This document shows positions 11,376 to 23,922 of a stretch of DNA of 64,000 nucleotides, one piece after another (position 1 is the stretch's first letter; every line of letters starts with the position of its first letter). The position numbers and the translations under genes are program-made. The DNA lies in assembly GCA_023512835.1 (NCBI GenBank), contig CM042091.1, forward strand, positions 37,648,107-37,712,106, written 5' to 3'. The notes under the pieces were generated by a model. It saw nothing but the letters and a program-made list of their open reading frames with translations. It was not told the origin of the DNA and searched no databases. The DNA comes from Taxillus chinensis (Eukaryota > Streptophyta > Magnoliopsida > Santalales > Loranthaceae).

Positions 11376-12429
11376 CGCTGTCTAGCCTCTCTCGCTGGTT
11401 CTCTCGCTAATTGCTCATTGGACCTTTTCTCGTTAATTTCTCACGGGACACTTTTGTTATGAGCTGGCCATCTGACAGAGCTATTTTTCAATGCCTGTCG
11501 GTCACATGTGCTAATAAAACTTAAAAAAGGACAATCACGAGCTACACAAGTAGCTATTCCCTCCGACAAAAGGCTGAGTCTAGAAATAAAAAATACTGCA
11601 TCAATAATACAGCATTAAATGCTACAATCAATGCAATACAAGCCAACGCCTTTAAATCAGTCTCTTGTCCACGTGAAAAGGGGAGACCGAAGAACTCTGA
11701 CAAAAAATTGCTGCCCATTCTCTCTCAATTTCGCCCCACTCCTACATTAAAAAAAAAACAAAAACAAAAACACACACAGTCTGATTCCTCTCTCTTGTTT
11801 TCTCTCCTTTTCTCCCCACTTCTCTTCTCACTTTTCCAATACTCATATATACACTCTTCCCCATCTCCAACCCAGAAATTTCTGAGACTCCCTTTTCATC
11901 CCCCCAGTTTCGTTTTCGTTTCTTTTCCTTATATTTCCAATAATATAAAAAACAAAAAAAGAACGACAACTAGAGAGGAATAGGTCCATTTCCAGTTCCA
12001 GTCCGTGGCACCCAACCTACAATCGACCAGCCTTTGAAGTCTCCTCCTCAAAGACGTATTTGCAGTTCCATCTGACGCCAACGTTCTTATTTTGCAGTTC
12101 CAGCCACCGTTGTCGCCACCAAAGTCAACAAGAATTACAGCATCGTCTATGCTCAAGAAAAGTCAGTCATTATTATTATATATCTATATTGTTATCTTCA
12201 CATATTCTTACCACTTGTGTTATGATTTTCATTGGGCTGTTTCGTTTATTATTTTCATTATTTAGTTGTTATTTTCTCCATTCTATTTGTAATATGTAAT
12301 AGCTAATAGTAAAAAGGGAGAAAAAGAAAAGAAAGGAAAAAGAGAGAGTGAGTTGTTGTTTCATTTGTGCATGTCACAATCACACACACAACTTGATATG
12401 TATTGTTTAACCAATGTTAGTTCATAATT

Positions 12430-12680
12430 TTATCCTTTCAAACCAAAAAAACAAAAAACAAAAAAAAAGGGAGAGCACGTTTTCGAAAAAAAAACATGTG
12501 TTAATTCTTAGTTTTAGCTACTTTAAAAAAACAAAAAAAATAAAGGAATAAAACAAAACAAACAAAAAATGTTTTCCAATACATAAAAAATAATAATAAA
12601 TAACAAAAAACACAAAAAAAAACAAACAAACAAAAACAAAAACAAAAACAAAAACAAAAACAAAAACAAAAAAAGCAAAA
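12430..12680. repeat. A-rich stretch with (CAAAAA)n
   Basis: Nearly pure A with C spacers; 12620-12672 is a run of CAAAAA units. A similar A-rich block sits at the same place in Element 7 (53000-53470), so it belongs to LTR-A and is not a poly-A tail. Reading frames through it are Lys/Phe-rich artefacts. Confidence 0.85.
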
Positions 12681-13026
12681 CAAAACTTCTACGATTCCCT
12701 TTTAGAAATTTAGGATAAATTAATTTTAACCATAACTTTGATAAACAACTTAGCCAAATAAAAAACTTAGACTCTAGGAAAACAATAGTATCTTCACTCA
12801 GTCAAAACAGTGAAAAACAAATAGAAACCTCCTCCTCTTATAGGTACCGAAAGGGCGCTGTAGGGGTGCTAATCCTTCCGTACATGTAACCAACCCCCAA
12901 ACCATTATCTTTGGGAATGTAGACCACCCACATTCTAGGTGACCAACTGCACCCCCAAAAACAGTTGGTGGTGACTCTGTACAATCTCATCATTTGGTTG
13001 CGGCCCGGACGAAACCTGTGATGATA

Positions 13027-13530
13027 ATTGTGGCGAGGGAGGACCTGAAGGCCCACAAGTTCACCTTGGGTCTTCGGTCAGCCCTTAGGTAGAGGGTGGC
13101 GATACTGCGGTTGAGGACCTATGCTGAGGTTGTTGAGACAGCTCGTATAGCTGAGAGAGAGCTAGATGATGGGAGGTAGGCCCATCATGGTCGACAGTTA
13201 CAGGGTAGATCTGACCGTGATTCAGGGTCCTAGAGGCCCAAGACTGAGGAAAGAGATAGCAATTCCTTCCACAGCAGGGGTCAAGCATCAGTGAACCTAG
13301 GGAGGTCCAGCTTTGGCGGCAGCAGATAGGGAGGTTTAGGAGGAGGTCTCCCTAGCGGTTGTCATTGTTGTGGTGAGCAAGACCATTTCAAGAGAGAGTG
13401 TCCCAAGAAGGACTGGCGATGCAAGAGCTGTGGACAAGAGGGCCATTTGAGCCAGGTTTGTACGAGTGGCAATAGGGGAGCAGGAGGCCTGGCATCCTGC
13501 ACGAGGAGTGATGCTAGTTTTCGTGCACCA
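13027..13530 (+). pseudogene. gag: Gag of Element 2, second part with two zinc knuckles
   Basis: Resumes at GTGGCGAGGGAGGACC, matching GTGGCAAGGGAGGACC of Element 4 (23227). It encodes REDLKAHKFTLGLR, a region with stops, then two CCHC knuckles at about 13360-13401 and 13420-13461 (CHCCGEQDHFKREC; CKSCGQEGHLSQVC). These bind RNA in packaging. Coding ends at the cacca target site (13526-13530) of Element 4 and resumes at 28581. Confidence 0.9.
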
Positions 13531-13872
13531 TGTAATGACCCGTGTTTTGGTATCTGAGGAGTTAGTCACAGTTATGCCTTTTGAGAGGAAATTGTTAGGT
13601 TTCGGGAAATTTCTTCTCATACTCATTAGCTAGAACACTTTGTATGTTGATGAGCAACCATGAGGCAAGAGATGAGCCCAAGAGGACAATTTTAGAGGGT
13701 GCACGTGACAATGGCTTGTCACATGCAATGAGGTTTTTGCACGGGAGCCTTCCAGACTAAGTTATAAGGCTTGTGGTAAAGTTTTAGGCCATTTGGAGGT
13801 TGCACATGACAATGGCTTTTGTCACGTGCAGCCATATTTTTGCACCGTCGTCTTTGATTTGTTATGCTAGTA
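13531..13872 (+). repeat. Element 4 5' LTR, left part (U3)
   Basis: Matches 26772-27117 of the 3' LTR (TGTAA.GAC.CGTGTTT.GGTAT). Two G-box inverted repeats lie at 13700-13727 and 13801-13830 (TGCACGTGACA..TGTCACGTGCA type, with CpG decay). It ends where Element 3 sequence begins at about 13873. The next about 390 bp of U3, including TATA, are missing from this LTR. Confidence 0.85.
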
Positions 13873-14882
13873 GTTCCTTTTTTTTTAAATTAAGTCCAGG
13901 CCGTTATACCCGAGGTACTATAAGTTTTTCCATTAGTAAACTAATAGTCCCCAACACGATCTCCTAAACGTTCTAATAGTCTTGGTACTAATATATATAT
14001 ATATACATGGCTCTGAACGATAAATATATACCAAGGCGGGTTCTAAACCGCAGGGCATGAAGCTTCCTTGGATCACAGGGCTGCCCCTCTATAAAAAAAA
14101 AATCGTGCGGCAGGCTGAAGAAAACCCATGGCCCAAGGCATGGTGGAAGACCCGTGACAATGACCACATCACGCTGTGATTGAGCACCCGTCGCGCAAGG
14201 CATAGAAGACTAGGCCAACTAAATATTGTGAAGATAATGTATAATAATATGTTAGAATTAAGGAGAGGGGTATACGAATTCGTTTCCACAAGATGTGTAG
14301 TCGAGAGGTGATGGCTACAGGGGGGTTTGATTGGTTACACGCACGCCTCGTGAAGAGGGAGAAAGGATCAGCCATGTATATTGATTTATGTAAATATATC
14401 TATATTCAACGTGAATATATATATATATATATATATATCTATTGCATACTATTAAAACAATAGAAATAAAGAAGGATTGAGGATCACCTACCTCTTGCCT
14501 TCCGAAGGGATTAAACTCGCAATAGCGGTTTAGAATCGGCGAAGAACGATAAAGAACGCGAAGAACACTAAGAACTCTCCTCTGACGGCTAGGGTTTCTC
14601 AAAACAAAGTTATAATAAATAATAAAATCCCCAAACCCTATTTTTAATTAAAATTCATCCTCCTCTTTTATAATTTCCAAAAAGCCCTCCTATATTTTAT
14701 TTTTCATTTATTAACCCTCAATTTAACTCCCAAAAATTACTAAATAACCCCTGTAGGCTTTTGGACCTCAAATTAGGCCCAAATATAGTTAAAACAATTG
14801 TATTAATGGCACATTCTCAAAATAACTTTTTAACATCAAATATAGATTATAGGTTATGCTAACACATATACGGATCCTTACA
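13873..14882 (-). repeat. Element 3 3' LTR, truncated
   Basis: Corresponds to about 20298-21293. Shared landmarks are AAATTAAGTCCAGGCC, a TATATA run, GTTTCCACAAGATGTGTA, a (TA)n tract (14416-14439) and GGATCCTTACA at the right end. Open frames here (for example 14315-14602 minus) recur at 20730-21011 and are LTR sequence, not genes. Confidence 0.85.
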
Positions 14883-17800
14883 TCCTCTCCACCTTAGAAC
14901 TTTTCGTCCTCGAAAAGCCAACTGAATCAAATGTCACAACTATCCTCATAAGACGTCATAGACCTCGATATCCAACCAAGCCCACACCCACATGAATATA
15001 ATTATTGACACCTATTCTGACACACCCAAACCATCCTACAAATTTATTAACCCACAAGCACTGAGCTTATACAATATCTACCATAGACCGAAACTAGCAT
15101 GTGCTCTTAATCAATAACTAAGCACATGAATATAATTATGAGAACAACATACAACAAACAAAATAACATAAAACAAACACACATGACACGATATCGGAAA
15201 AATCCTTAAATTCTCTCCCCCTTAGGACTTTTCGTCCCCGAAAAGACTAACCAGCAACAGTCCTAACGATAGGGCAACGCTTAGTCCATCAGCCATGAGC
15301 CAGCACAATGCTTCAGGACATACCATTAACCATTACGAAGCAACAAGGTATTTATAGATTTACAATCCCGTGAACTAACAATGCATCCACTAACCATCAT
15401 AAAGAGAGATTGGGGGGGGGGGGGGGCGGTTCCAACGCAACAAGGCTTAGATATTCGGGTAACACATCCTTAATTAAGTCACTTGAAATGCAGCATAACT
15501 CACCCAACTCTAGTGGTAACTCTAGACTACGGATAGTCATGATAACAACAAGGTTAAATGGACACCTCAACATAGTTAAACTGACACCTCAACATAAATC
15601 ACTGGATCATAGTCGATACGATCACTTATTAAAATCCAATAACCAATCAAATTAATAGATTGCACCACACACAACCACTACACGCCAAATACCCAATATC
15701 GAACCACTATCAGTAACCCCTTGTAATTAATCCACTAAATGACCATCATAACGAATCATTAACGAAACAACAACATACTAACAACTCCACAACCGACCAT
15801 ACACTACCTCAAAATTATTTCAAGTGGTGCTAACATCACCATCAAAACTAACCAATCTAATAGAACCCAAACAATAAGGATTAACATTATAACCCAAAAA
15901 TCCATCAAAGCACTATCAGCTTAGATCAACAGGGTAAACGCACCACCTCAATTAAATATTGCATTACCAAAGTTCAACAACCTACCCTCATATAACTAAT
16001 ATCCCCCAACAACCACAACAAGTACACAATGCTTTATGAGTCATGACCGCATATTAAAAACACATATCGGCCATGCAACAATCACAGATAGAAAAACCAA
16101 ACAAAACAACATCAAAATATCAACAATTATGTGAATAACATATACTCCCATGTATGGGAAGAAAGGTCGCACCCTAATAGGCTCCACTAAACAATGTAAG
16201 ATGTCATTGAATTACAACCAAGTCTCCTTACAGAGAGGACTCCACAAACAAGCAACAAACTCGGCTACCACAACAACACGTCATACTAACATCACCAAGG
16301 GAAAGCTCATCAAGCTAATCACACCATAAACCGTTCACCAGTTCCACATCATCATGCTTACCACCAATCAATCCAGCCAAACGATCAATAAACAAGGTCT
16401 ATCCTAGTTTCACCACGTGTCACCACACAAAATAATAATGTATGTAACTAACAACAAACTAGTCAAAGTAAAACAATGCAACAATAAGAAATACTATCAT
16501 TGTTACACTCAGGCATAGATACACAACACGGTACACATCTCAATCACACATCATAATAAATAAATAGGTTAAAAACAACATTTATAATTAAGACAACCAA
16601 GCGAGCACAATCACAGCCACAGCCACACAGGCTTCCATATCCACAGTCACACAGGCTACCAAAACCACAGCCACACATGCTCCACAGCCACACAGGCTAC
16701 CATAACCATAGCCACGCTGGCTCCATAACCACACAGGCTCCCACAATTCCAGATAGCACACTCTCAAGCACAACACAATAATATGCGTTCACATTACATC
16801 AAATAACACATGTAGTCGTATCACACAACTATACCCCAAAACAGGGCAAAGTCCACAACATGTCATTTGCACGCCATATCATATGAAGAATATCCAAACA
16901 ATCATACAATGTGGTAATCCACATTGACATCAATCGACATGAATCACAATAATATTTAACACAAAGTTGATCATCATTATTTATTCATTTATTTACTATT
17001 GTTACTAGTGTTGTAAGTATATTATTTATGTTTTTTTAGTTTTATTGTATATTTACCATTCTTATCAATAACCGGTTACACGCACCAACATAGGCCACCA
17101 CAAACCAACACCACACAAGGTGCATGCAACCAACAACGAGCAACTACTCAAAAACAAGCAAGCCAACAACCCATCAATATTTACACAATTATAATGGCAA
17201 TCGAGTCAAGGAAAAAGGCATACCCAAGAATACTCAACACTATTTACTAACATTCAACCAAAATCTTATATAGCATTTCAACTGACTAGTAGCATTTAAC
17301 CAAGTCAACATACGACGACTGAAAAATCAATATACAGATTTAACATTTAATTATACCTTAAAATCATAAGAAATATAGCTCTCATTTTTTCTTAGATTAT
17401 TTAATCACCTTCTAAATCATCTACTCATTAACATTTTTGAAAAGACAAGTTATTAAAATATTTTATCGAAAGGATATGAATTCTCCACTCCCATTCCAAA
17501 AGACTATGTCATCACTATCTCCCCCACTCATTGGCATGCCTACCCTTCAATTGCCTTAAAACGAAAATAAACCATTATTGAATCTATCAATCCCATCATG
17601 GTTTTCTTATAATATTTAAGCCTAATATCTGATCAGTATATATTGCTAGTCATAACAGTTGTTAGTTTATGTCGTATTATTATATTCACTACACTATTTA
17701 ATCCTTGAATATTTTATTCCATCGTTTACCATTGTTGTATTTCATGTTTTACTTTTATTAAGTTACATTTTTCCAACCTTCCAATCCTTTTGCTACTACT

Positions 17801-19081
17801 TTATATACCACATGTTAGACAAACATGATACATCAATTTACATCATAGGAGCAACAATCATGACCCGTAGGTCCATAACAAGTAAACAAGTAGGCTCTAA
17901 CACCCTTTTCAAGAGATAATTACAAATTACTTTACCTCACTCGTGACCCCATATGATTTTTTTTAAATATTAATTCTCTCAATTCATACACCCATCAATT
18001 TAATTCCATAAATTCACGCCAAGTAAATCTCACACACATTCTTTTTAAATAATTAACTCTCACCAAAATAAATTAATTATATCTCCACATGCAAAAGCTT
18101 TTCTCCACAAAATTTCCTTCGTCCAAAAATTAATATTAAAATAGATAAATAAATAGATGGTAAAAATCCACCAAATTAATATTAATTTTATAAAATAATG
18201 AAAAACATGGTAAAATAAGAAATTTGGAAGAATTTTTTTTAAATGCATTAAATTATGCCACACAATCCAAATCACTCAAAGTACATTTTAAATTTCTCTA
18301 AAATTGCATTTAAAAAAAACAAATTATACTAAAGCTCAAAATACCGATGAATAGAATTTATGCAATTAAAATAATCAATTAAGTTTAAATTATTCCACAA
18401 ATATTTGTCATAAAGTACAAATAAAATGCAATTATGACTCCCATGTAGTGACCCCTAAGTCTACACCACATAGAACTCATAAGTCCCAACTATCATCCAT
18501 GGGACATTGCCCCCTTCCTATACACTTCCATCAAGCAATCACCCATAACAAGCATGACCTAATAGGTCCTCATCATATCACAGTGGGGTTCATTTTCCCC
18601 CGAAATCCATTACATTTGCCCAATCATTTAACTGGCTACCTAAGCCATCGAACAATTGGTAGGGTTCATATTTCCCCTACCACATCATCATAATAACATC
18701 AAGCGAAAGATAATACTATAGCATATTATACTTGAATCAGCTCAAAACAATACATGTCAATCCAAAATAATGTAAGTCATTAACAAGCAACTACGCAAAT
18801 CATTCCAAGCAATTTCAAGAAATTTCACAGCTATAAAGTCAAACATCATTAGAGTATCAAGTGCAACCAATTGTAGTGCCCTAAATATACAAGCAATGTC
18901 ATGTCATGTATACACCCATCCCAATGCATCCTAAGATGATCTGACTGACACTAAGGTAACCAAGGACACCATTAAGGACTGCGTTGATCAGGCGCCCTCC
19001 CTAATGTCTCCCAAGCCCCAAAGTTTCAATCAATCACCTTACTATGCTAGGTCCACTAAATCGGCGACTCTGATATCAACT
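14883..19081 (-). other. Element 3 internal region, no coding seen
   Basis: AT-rich, with no gag, protease, RT, RNase H or integrase motif on either strand. Signals seen: polypurine tract plus hairpin at 14883-14917; a second polypurine tract plus hairpin at 15211-15245; a G run at 15412-15426; an LTR-like GTGTGGCTGTGG block in reverse at 16610-16745; and the primer-binding-site-like segment at 19066-19081. It looks like a large retrotransposon derivative kept as non-coding filler, possibly with a second degenerate LTR edge near 15200. Confidence 0.7.
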
Positions 19082-20180
19082 TGTCACGCCCCCAAATTCT
19101 AAAAATTAAAGAACCAGGAACGCGACTTTCTCATGCCCACTCCAGGTCGAGGGGTTAGTGACTGATCCATTCCTGTACAATACTACAACAGGGGTAGAAT
19201 TGGATACTCCGATGAATTAAATTCAAAATTTATTTTTTTAAAAAAATATGACAATGCAATCAATTCTCATAAATGTCCAGTACCCAAAATCACTCACAAA
19301 TAAGTTCCACCAAAAAGGTTCATACAACTGTCATGGACCCAATTCCGGAATAAGAAATAATCAAAATAGTAAATAAGTCCATTAAATGAATCTTACACCA
19401 AAGATGTCCCGACCTGCTCCGCTATGGCTCCACCAGCTACTCCCTACAACATGTAGGAAATAAAAATAACGTAGGGTGAGCACGAATGCCCAGTAGGTAA
19501 TCCCCATCTCCACCGTCCTATCACATAAAATCCTAAGTCTATATGATCAGTGTATGCTTGTGCCAGTGTAGTGTCATATTCTATCACAGTCAAATTATAT
19601 TAAATCACAAGATAAGACATCACACTCATTACATTTCATTCATTAAGGGTACCCACTGAACAATCCAACCATCCATGGGATTCCCATAACCAACTCCAGG
19701 AATCCCAGTCACTACTAGATAGCCATATATGGGACCTGTGGTGTCCCTAACGACAACCTGCCACATATGGGACCTAAGTTAACCAGCCACATAGGGGACC
19801 TGCAGCCTCTTGCCAACCCTTTGTGGGACCTGCGGTTAACCCAATCAACTCCACCACCAAATCCACACATATAATCAATAAATAATAATCTGAAAATCAG
19901 TATTCAATATATAGCATCATAGGATATTTGAATTCTAAGCCAAATAATAACATGCCACAAATGACAATTATATCACCAAGAAATAATATCAGGCCCAAAT
20001 ATACATTTATATTATCAAACTGGCATTATCAAGCCCAAACCATATTTAAATGATTAACTAATAACATTTAACCCAACAGTATTTACATTATTAAACTAAT
20101 AGCAATATCGAACTCAATCAGTATTTACATCATTAAACTGACAATATCAAACCCAATGATATATATAAAAATATACTTAA

Positions 20181-20236
<56 letters not shown>

Positions 20237-21293
20237 AAAACGAAGGCTCTGATAAATAACTATTAGTCATGTTTAAGCGTAGATACTGAAACACTTTCCT
20301 TGTTTTTTAAATTAAGTCCAGGCCGTTATACCCGAGGTACTATAAGTTTTTCCATTGGTAAACTAATAGTCCCCAACACGATCTCGTAAACATTCTAATA
20401 GTCTTGGTACTAATATATATATATGGCTCTGAACGATAAATATATACCAAGGCGTGTTCTAAACCGCAGGGCATGAAGCTTCCTTGGATTGTAGGGCCAC
20501 CCCTATAAAAAACAAAATCGTGGGGCAGGCCAAAGAAAACCTGTGGCGCAAGGCGTGGTGGAAGACCCGTGATAGTGACCACATCACGCTGTGATTGAGC
20601 ACCCATCGCGCAAGGCATAGAAGACCAGGCCAACTAAATATTGTGAGGATAATGTGTAATAATATGTTAGAATTGAGGGGAGGGGTATACGAATTCGTTT
20701 CCACAAGATGTGTAATCGAGAGGTGATGGCTACAGGGGGGTTTGATTGGTCACACGCACGCCTCGTGAAGAAGGAGAAAGGATCAACCATGCATATTGAT
20801 TTATGTAAATATATCTATATTCAATGTGAATATATATATATATATATCTACTGCATACTATTAAAACAATAGAAACAAAAAAGGATTGAGGATCACCTAC
20901 CTCTTGCCTTCCGAAGGGATTAAACTCGCAATAACGGTTTAGAATCGGCGAAGAACGATAAAGAACGCGAAGAACACTAAGAACTCTCCTCTGACGGCTA
21001 GGGTTTCTCAAAACAAAGTTATAATAAATAATAAAACCCCCAAACCCTATTTTTAATTAAAATTCGTCATCCTCTTTAATAATTTCCAAAAAGCCCTCCT
21101 AAATTTTATTTTTCATTTATTAACCCTCAATTTAACTCCCAAAAATTACTAAAAAGCCCCTGAAGGCTTTTGGACCTGAAATTAGGCCCAAATATAGTTA
21201 AAACGATTGTATTAATGGCCACATTCTCAAAATAACTTTCTTAACATCATATATAGATTATAAGTTATGCTAACACATATACGGATCCTTACA
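19082..21293 (-). repeat. Element 3 5' LTR (2212 bp)
   Basis: On the minus strand, starts TGTAAGGATCC (21293) and ends GGGGGCGTGACA (19082). Holds a cluster of four CACATATGGGACCTG-like repeats (about 19725-19845), a (TG)n(TA)n microsatellite (20183-20233) and a (TA)n run (20828-20846). Confidence 0.88.
20183..20233. repeat. (TG)n(TA)n compound microsatellite
   Basis: An uninterrupted TG run changes to a TA run. Within the Element 3 5' LTR. Confidence 0.95.
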
Positions 21294-22110
21294 GTTAAGG
21301 CCTGTGGTAGATGTTTTGGTAGATTGTTCATGTTTATTAATAAATATAAATATATATACGTAAATTCATTTAGGTGTGATCTCCTCTATAAATGTTGGCC
21401 TTCAATGGCATATGTTATTTGGATATGATGTTGATTCCGGGGTCGGGGGGATTTCGGGTTCGTTCTCGGGGCAGAGGACCCTAGGGGCCGTTGGGGCGTT
21501 TGCACTCTTCATTCCGTCGTGAGATCGTTAGAGTTAGTCCTGCAGTAAGACCGCGTGAGCGAAACTTAGAGTTTCTGGAGTAGTTACGTCGATATAAAAA
21601 TTATGTTTGATATGATATCTATGTGGATATGATAATTATAGATTATGTGTGGATTGTTGGATACATGTGTATATCTGATGTGCTGTGAATGTGACTATGT
21701 GTGCTATGTGGTTATGGTTGCCTATGTGGCTGTGTTTGTGAGCCTATGTGGCTGTGTTTGTGAGCCTGTGTGGCTGTGTTTGTGGAGCCTGTGGGGCTAT
21801 GTTTATGGAGCCTGTGGGGTTATTTTGTGTTATGATATTTTATGGGACCTTTGTAATCCCAGTGGGAAAATGATGTAACCCAATGAGGAAAGTTTGTAAA
21901 AGTGTTTTGACTATAATAAAGGCGTGTTTGGTGTGTAAACACTTATTGTGGTTTGAAATTAATAAAGATATATGTTTCTATCTTGTGGTTGTCTATTGTG
22001 GATGTGTTTGATTTCATGTGTGGAATAATATGTCTCAACCCCTTGCCCACCGGGTGGGTAAAGGGGAGTCATGAACCGGTTTCCTCGGGTTGGAAATCCG
22101 GGGCGTGACA
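21294..22110 (+). repeat. Element 4 5' LTR, right part
   Basis: Matches 27502-28575, starting at AAGGCCTGTGGTAGATG and ending GGGGCGTGACA at 22110. Contains a GTGTGGCTGTGTTTGTGAGC tandem (about 21720-21820), shorter than the copy at 27940-28060 and lacking the following about 200 bp, so the two LTRs also differ by deletions. Confidence 0.88.
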
Positions 22111-22113
22111 ATA

Positions 22114-22126
22114 TGGTATCAGAGTC
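22114..22126 (+). promoter_or_regulatory. Primer-binding site of Element 4
   Basis: TGGTATCAGAGTC lies three bases after the LTR end. It matches the initiator-Met tRNA 3' complement over its first eleven bases. Confidence 0.88.
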
Positions 22127-22550
22127 TAGTTGGCCTAGGGTAGTGGGCGGCTCTGGTTATCCTGAGTCCTTTGGAGGAGCCTAGAGGGACGTGCCTGATC
22201 AACATGGTCCTCTTTGAGCCTCTAAGGTGTACTTGGGGTAGTCCAGTCCTATGGTAGGATTTGCACGCATTGGCATTAGGGCACTAATTGCATTTGTTGT
22301 GGATAATTGTGATAAAACTGTAAGTGATAAGGAAAATATAACATTTTAATTGTGCAACTCCGATTTTTGTGATAACTTAATACAAGGAGAAGTACATTGA
22401 GTTGTGTGCTTGTGATTTAATGAGAACTGAAAGTGTGTAATGTGTGTAATGCCATGTGATAATTGAACTTTGTAATGGGGTAGTGGTAGTGAGGCTCGAT
22501 AGATCTCGAATGTGTTTAAACAATTGTATTCCTTGCTTCGTGTAGTAAGA

Positions 22551-23922
22551 ATGCCACTGAGGAGAGCGACGCATGCGTTCGGGGCAGTGGCTGATGAGTC
22601 ATCTACCCATGAGGGTCTAGGTGCAGGACAGGCCGTTGGAGGAAATGAGCTATTGCTGGCGCAGCTGCAAGAAGGCATCTGACAGGAAGTCTAGGAGCTG
22701 AGGGACGATATCCGGTAAGAGGTTTAGGAGGAATTGTGCCGTGAGATGGCAACACAATAGGTGGTGCCACCACCACCACCACCACCTGTAGGGGAGTTAC
22801 CTCGTGAGTGTGAGAGTTCGCTGCGTGGCGTACTGATTCACCGTGTAGAGGATGACGTGGTGATGAGGTTCCGAAAGGAACAACCTCCGAGATTCAAGGA
22901 AGAGGGGGATCCAGTGATAGCTGAGCACTAGTTGAGGTAGATTGAGCATGTGTTTTCCTTTCTCTTACCCCGGGAGGAGGATAAGGTGTGGTTGGCCATT
23001 CGGCAGCTCGAGGGGAATGCCTTGGAGTGGTTGTAGAGTGTAGCAAGAAGCCGTTCAATACAGTTCATGGTTTGGGAGGAGTTCTTGCAGCTCTTCCACG
23101 ATGAGTTCTTTCCCGAGTCATTGAGGTTGCAAAAGAGGGAGGAATTCGGCAGCTTGAGGTAGGGGTTGAAGACGGTGCCCGAGTATAAGCACGAGTTCCG
23201 AGCTTGAGTAGATTTGCTCCCGAGAGCTGTGGCAAGGGAGGACCTGAAGGCTCACAAGTTCACCTTGGGTCTCAGGCCGGCCCTTAGGCAGACAGTGGTG
23301 ATTCTGCGTTTGAAGACTTATGCTAAGGTTATTAAGACAGCCCGTATAGCTGAGAGGGAGCTTGATGATGGGAGGCAGGCCCATCAGGGTCGACCGTTAC
23401 AGGGTGGGTCTGATCGTGATTCAGGGCCCAAGAGGCCCAAGACAGAGGAGGGAGGTAAGAGTTCCTTCTGCAGTAGGGGTCAATCATCAGTGAACCCAGG
23501 GAGGTTCACCTTTGGTGGCAGTAGGCAGGGAGGTTCAGTAGGAGGTCTCCCCAGCAGTTGTTATTCCTGTGGGGCGCAAGGCCATGTCTAGAGGGAGTGT
23601 CCCAAGAAGGATTGGTGCTGGAAAAGTTGTGGATAAGAGGGCTATTTGAGCCAAGTTTTCAGGAGCAACAACAAGGGAGTAGGAGGCATGGCATCCAGCA
23701 TGAAGAGTGATGCTAATTTTCATGCACCAATAGAGAGACTAGCTCGTCAGTGGTAGGTCAGTCAGGCAGGATCCAGCCGGACCCGACCTCAGTGGAGGTC
23801 GGAGTGACAGTTGACTGATGTTGGAGGCAGTTAGGGTGGGAACTGCCCAATAGGTGAGCCGACCAGTGGCACGGGCCAAGGGAGGGTGTTTGCGCTGAAT
23901 ACAACACCCCAGGAGGAGGACT
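22551..23922 (+). pseudogene. gag: Gag of Element 4, broken and fused to RT
   Basis: ATG at 22551 opens MPLRRATHAFGAVADES. The gag core follows (PPRFKEEGDPV, IEHVFSFLLPREEDK), then REDLKAHKFTLGLRPALRQTVVILRLKTYAKV (near 23240-23330) and the knuckle CYSCGAQGHV with TAG just after (about 23590). Many stops are TAG or TGA at former Gln, Trp or Arg codons. After RVFALNTTPQEE the sequence jumps near 23922 into the [14 protein letters not shown] motif of RT; protease and the first RT motifs are absent. Compare the intact order at 28730-31340 of Element 2. Confidence 0.88.

Larger units (their letters stand above)
10684..13031 (+). mobile_element. Solo LTR of family LTR-A with target-site duplication
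   Basis: A 2338-bp insert (10689-13026) starts TGTTGGACCCC and ends CCTGTGATGATA. It is flanked by actgt (10684-10688) and attgt (13027-13031), a 5-bp duplication with one C-to-T change, and it splits the gag frame of Element 2. The ends match Element 7 (49260-53849). There is no primer-binding site, polypurine tract or coding region, so it is a solo LTR. Inside are a TTGACC/TTCGAG-rich block (11100-11375), a pyrimidine-rich leader (11770-11900) and A-rich runs with CAAAAA repeats (12430-12672). Confidence 0.9.
13873..21293 (-). mobile_element. Element 3: non-coding gypsy derivative (LARD-like), minus strand
   Basis: Direct repeats 13873-14882 and 19082-21293 flank 4.2 kb with no gypsy protein. 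Read on the minus strand, the 5' LTR starts TGTAAGGATCCG at 21293 and ends GGGCGTGACA at 19082. It is followed by a primer-binding-site-like TTGATATCAGAGTC, a leader that includes GCCTGATCAACGCAG, a non-coding interior, a CTTTTCG-AGGA-CGAAAAG hairpin, a polypurine tract and the 3' LTR start at 14882. The signals are those of Tekay elements, so it could have been mobilised in trans. The outer 1.2 kb of its 3' LTR is gone, together with part of the host LTR, through a deletion at 13872/13873. Confidence 0.85.

Noticed and set aside
10689..13026. Possible host gene or intron-containing transcript (pyrimidine tract, AG, later TATA-like text)
   Set aside because: The 5-bp duplication, the TG...CA-type ends and a second copy at 49260-53849 show it is a solo LTR.
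14315..14602. 95-residue minus-strand frame repeated at 20730-21011
   Set aside because: Duplicated only because it lies in the two LTRs of Element 3; no family resemblance and it contains a TA-repeat-coded Tyr-Ile run.
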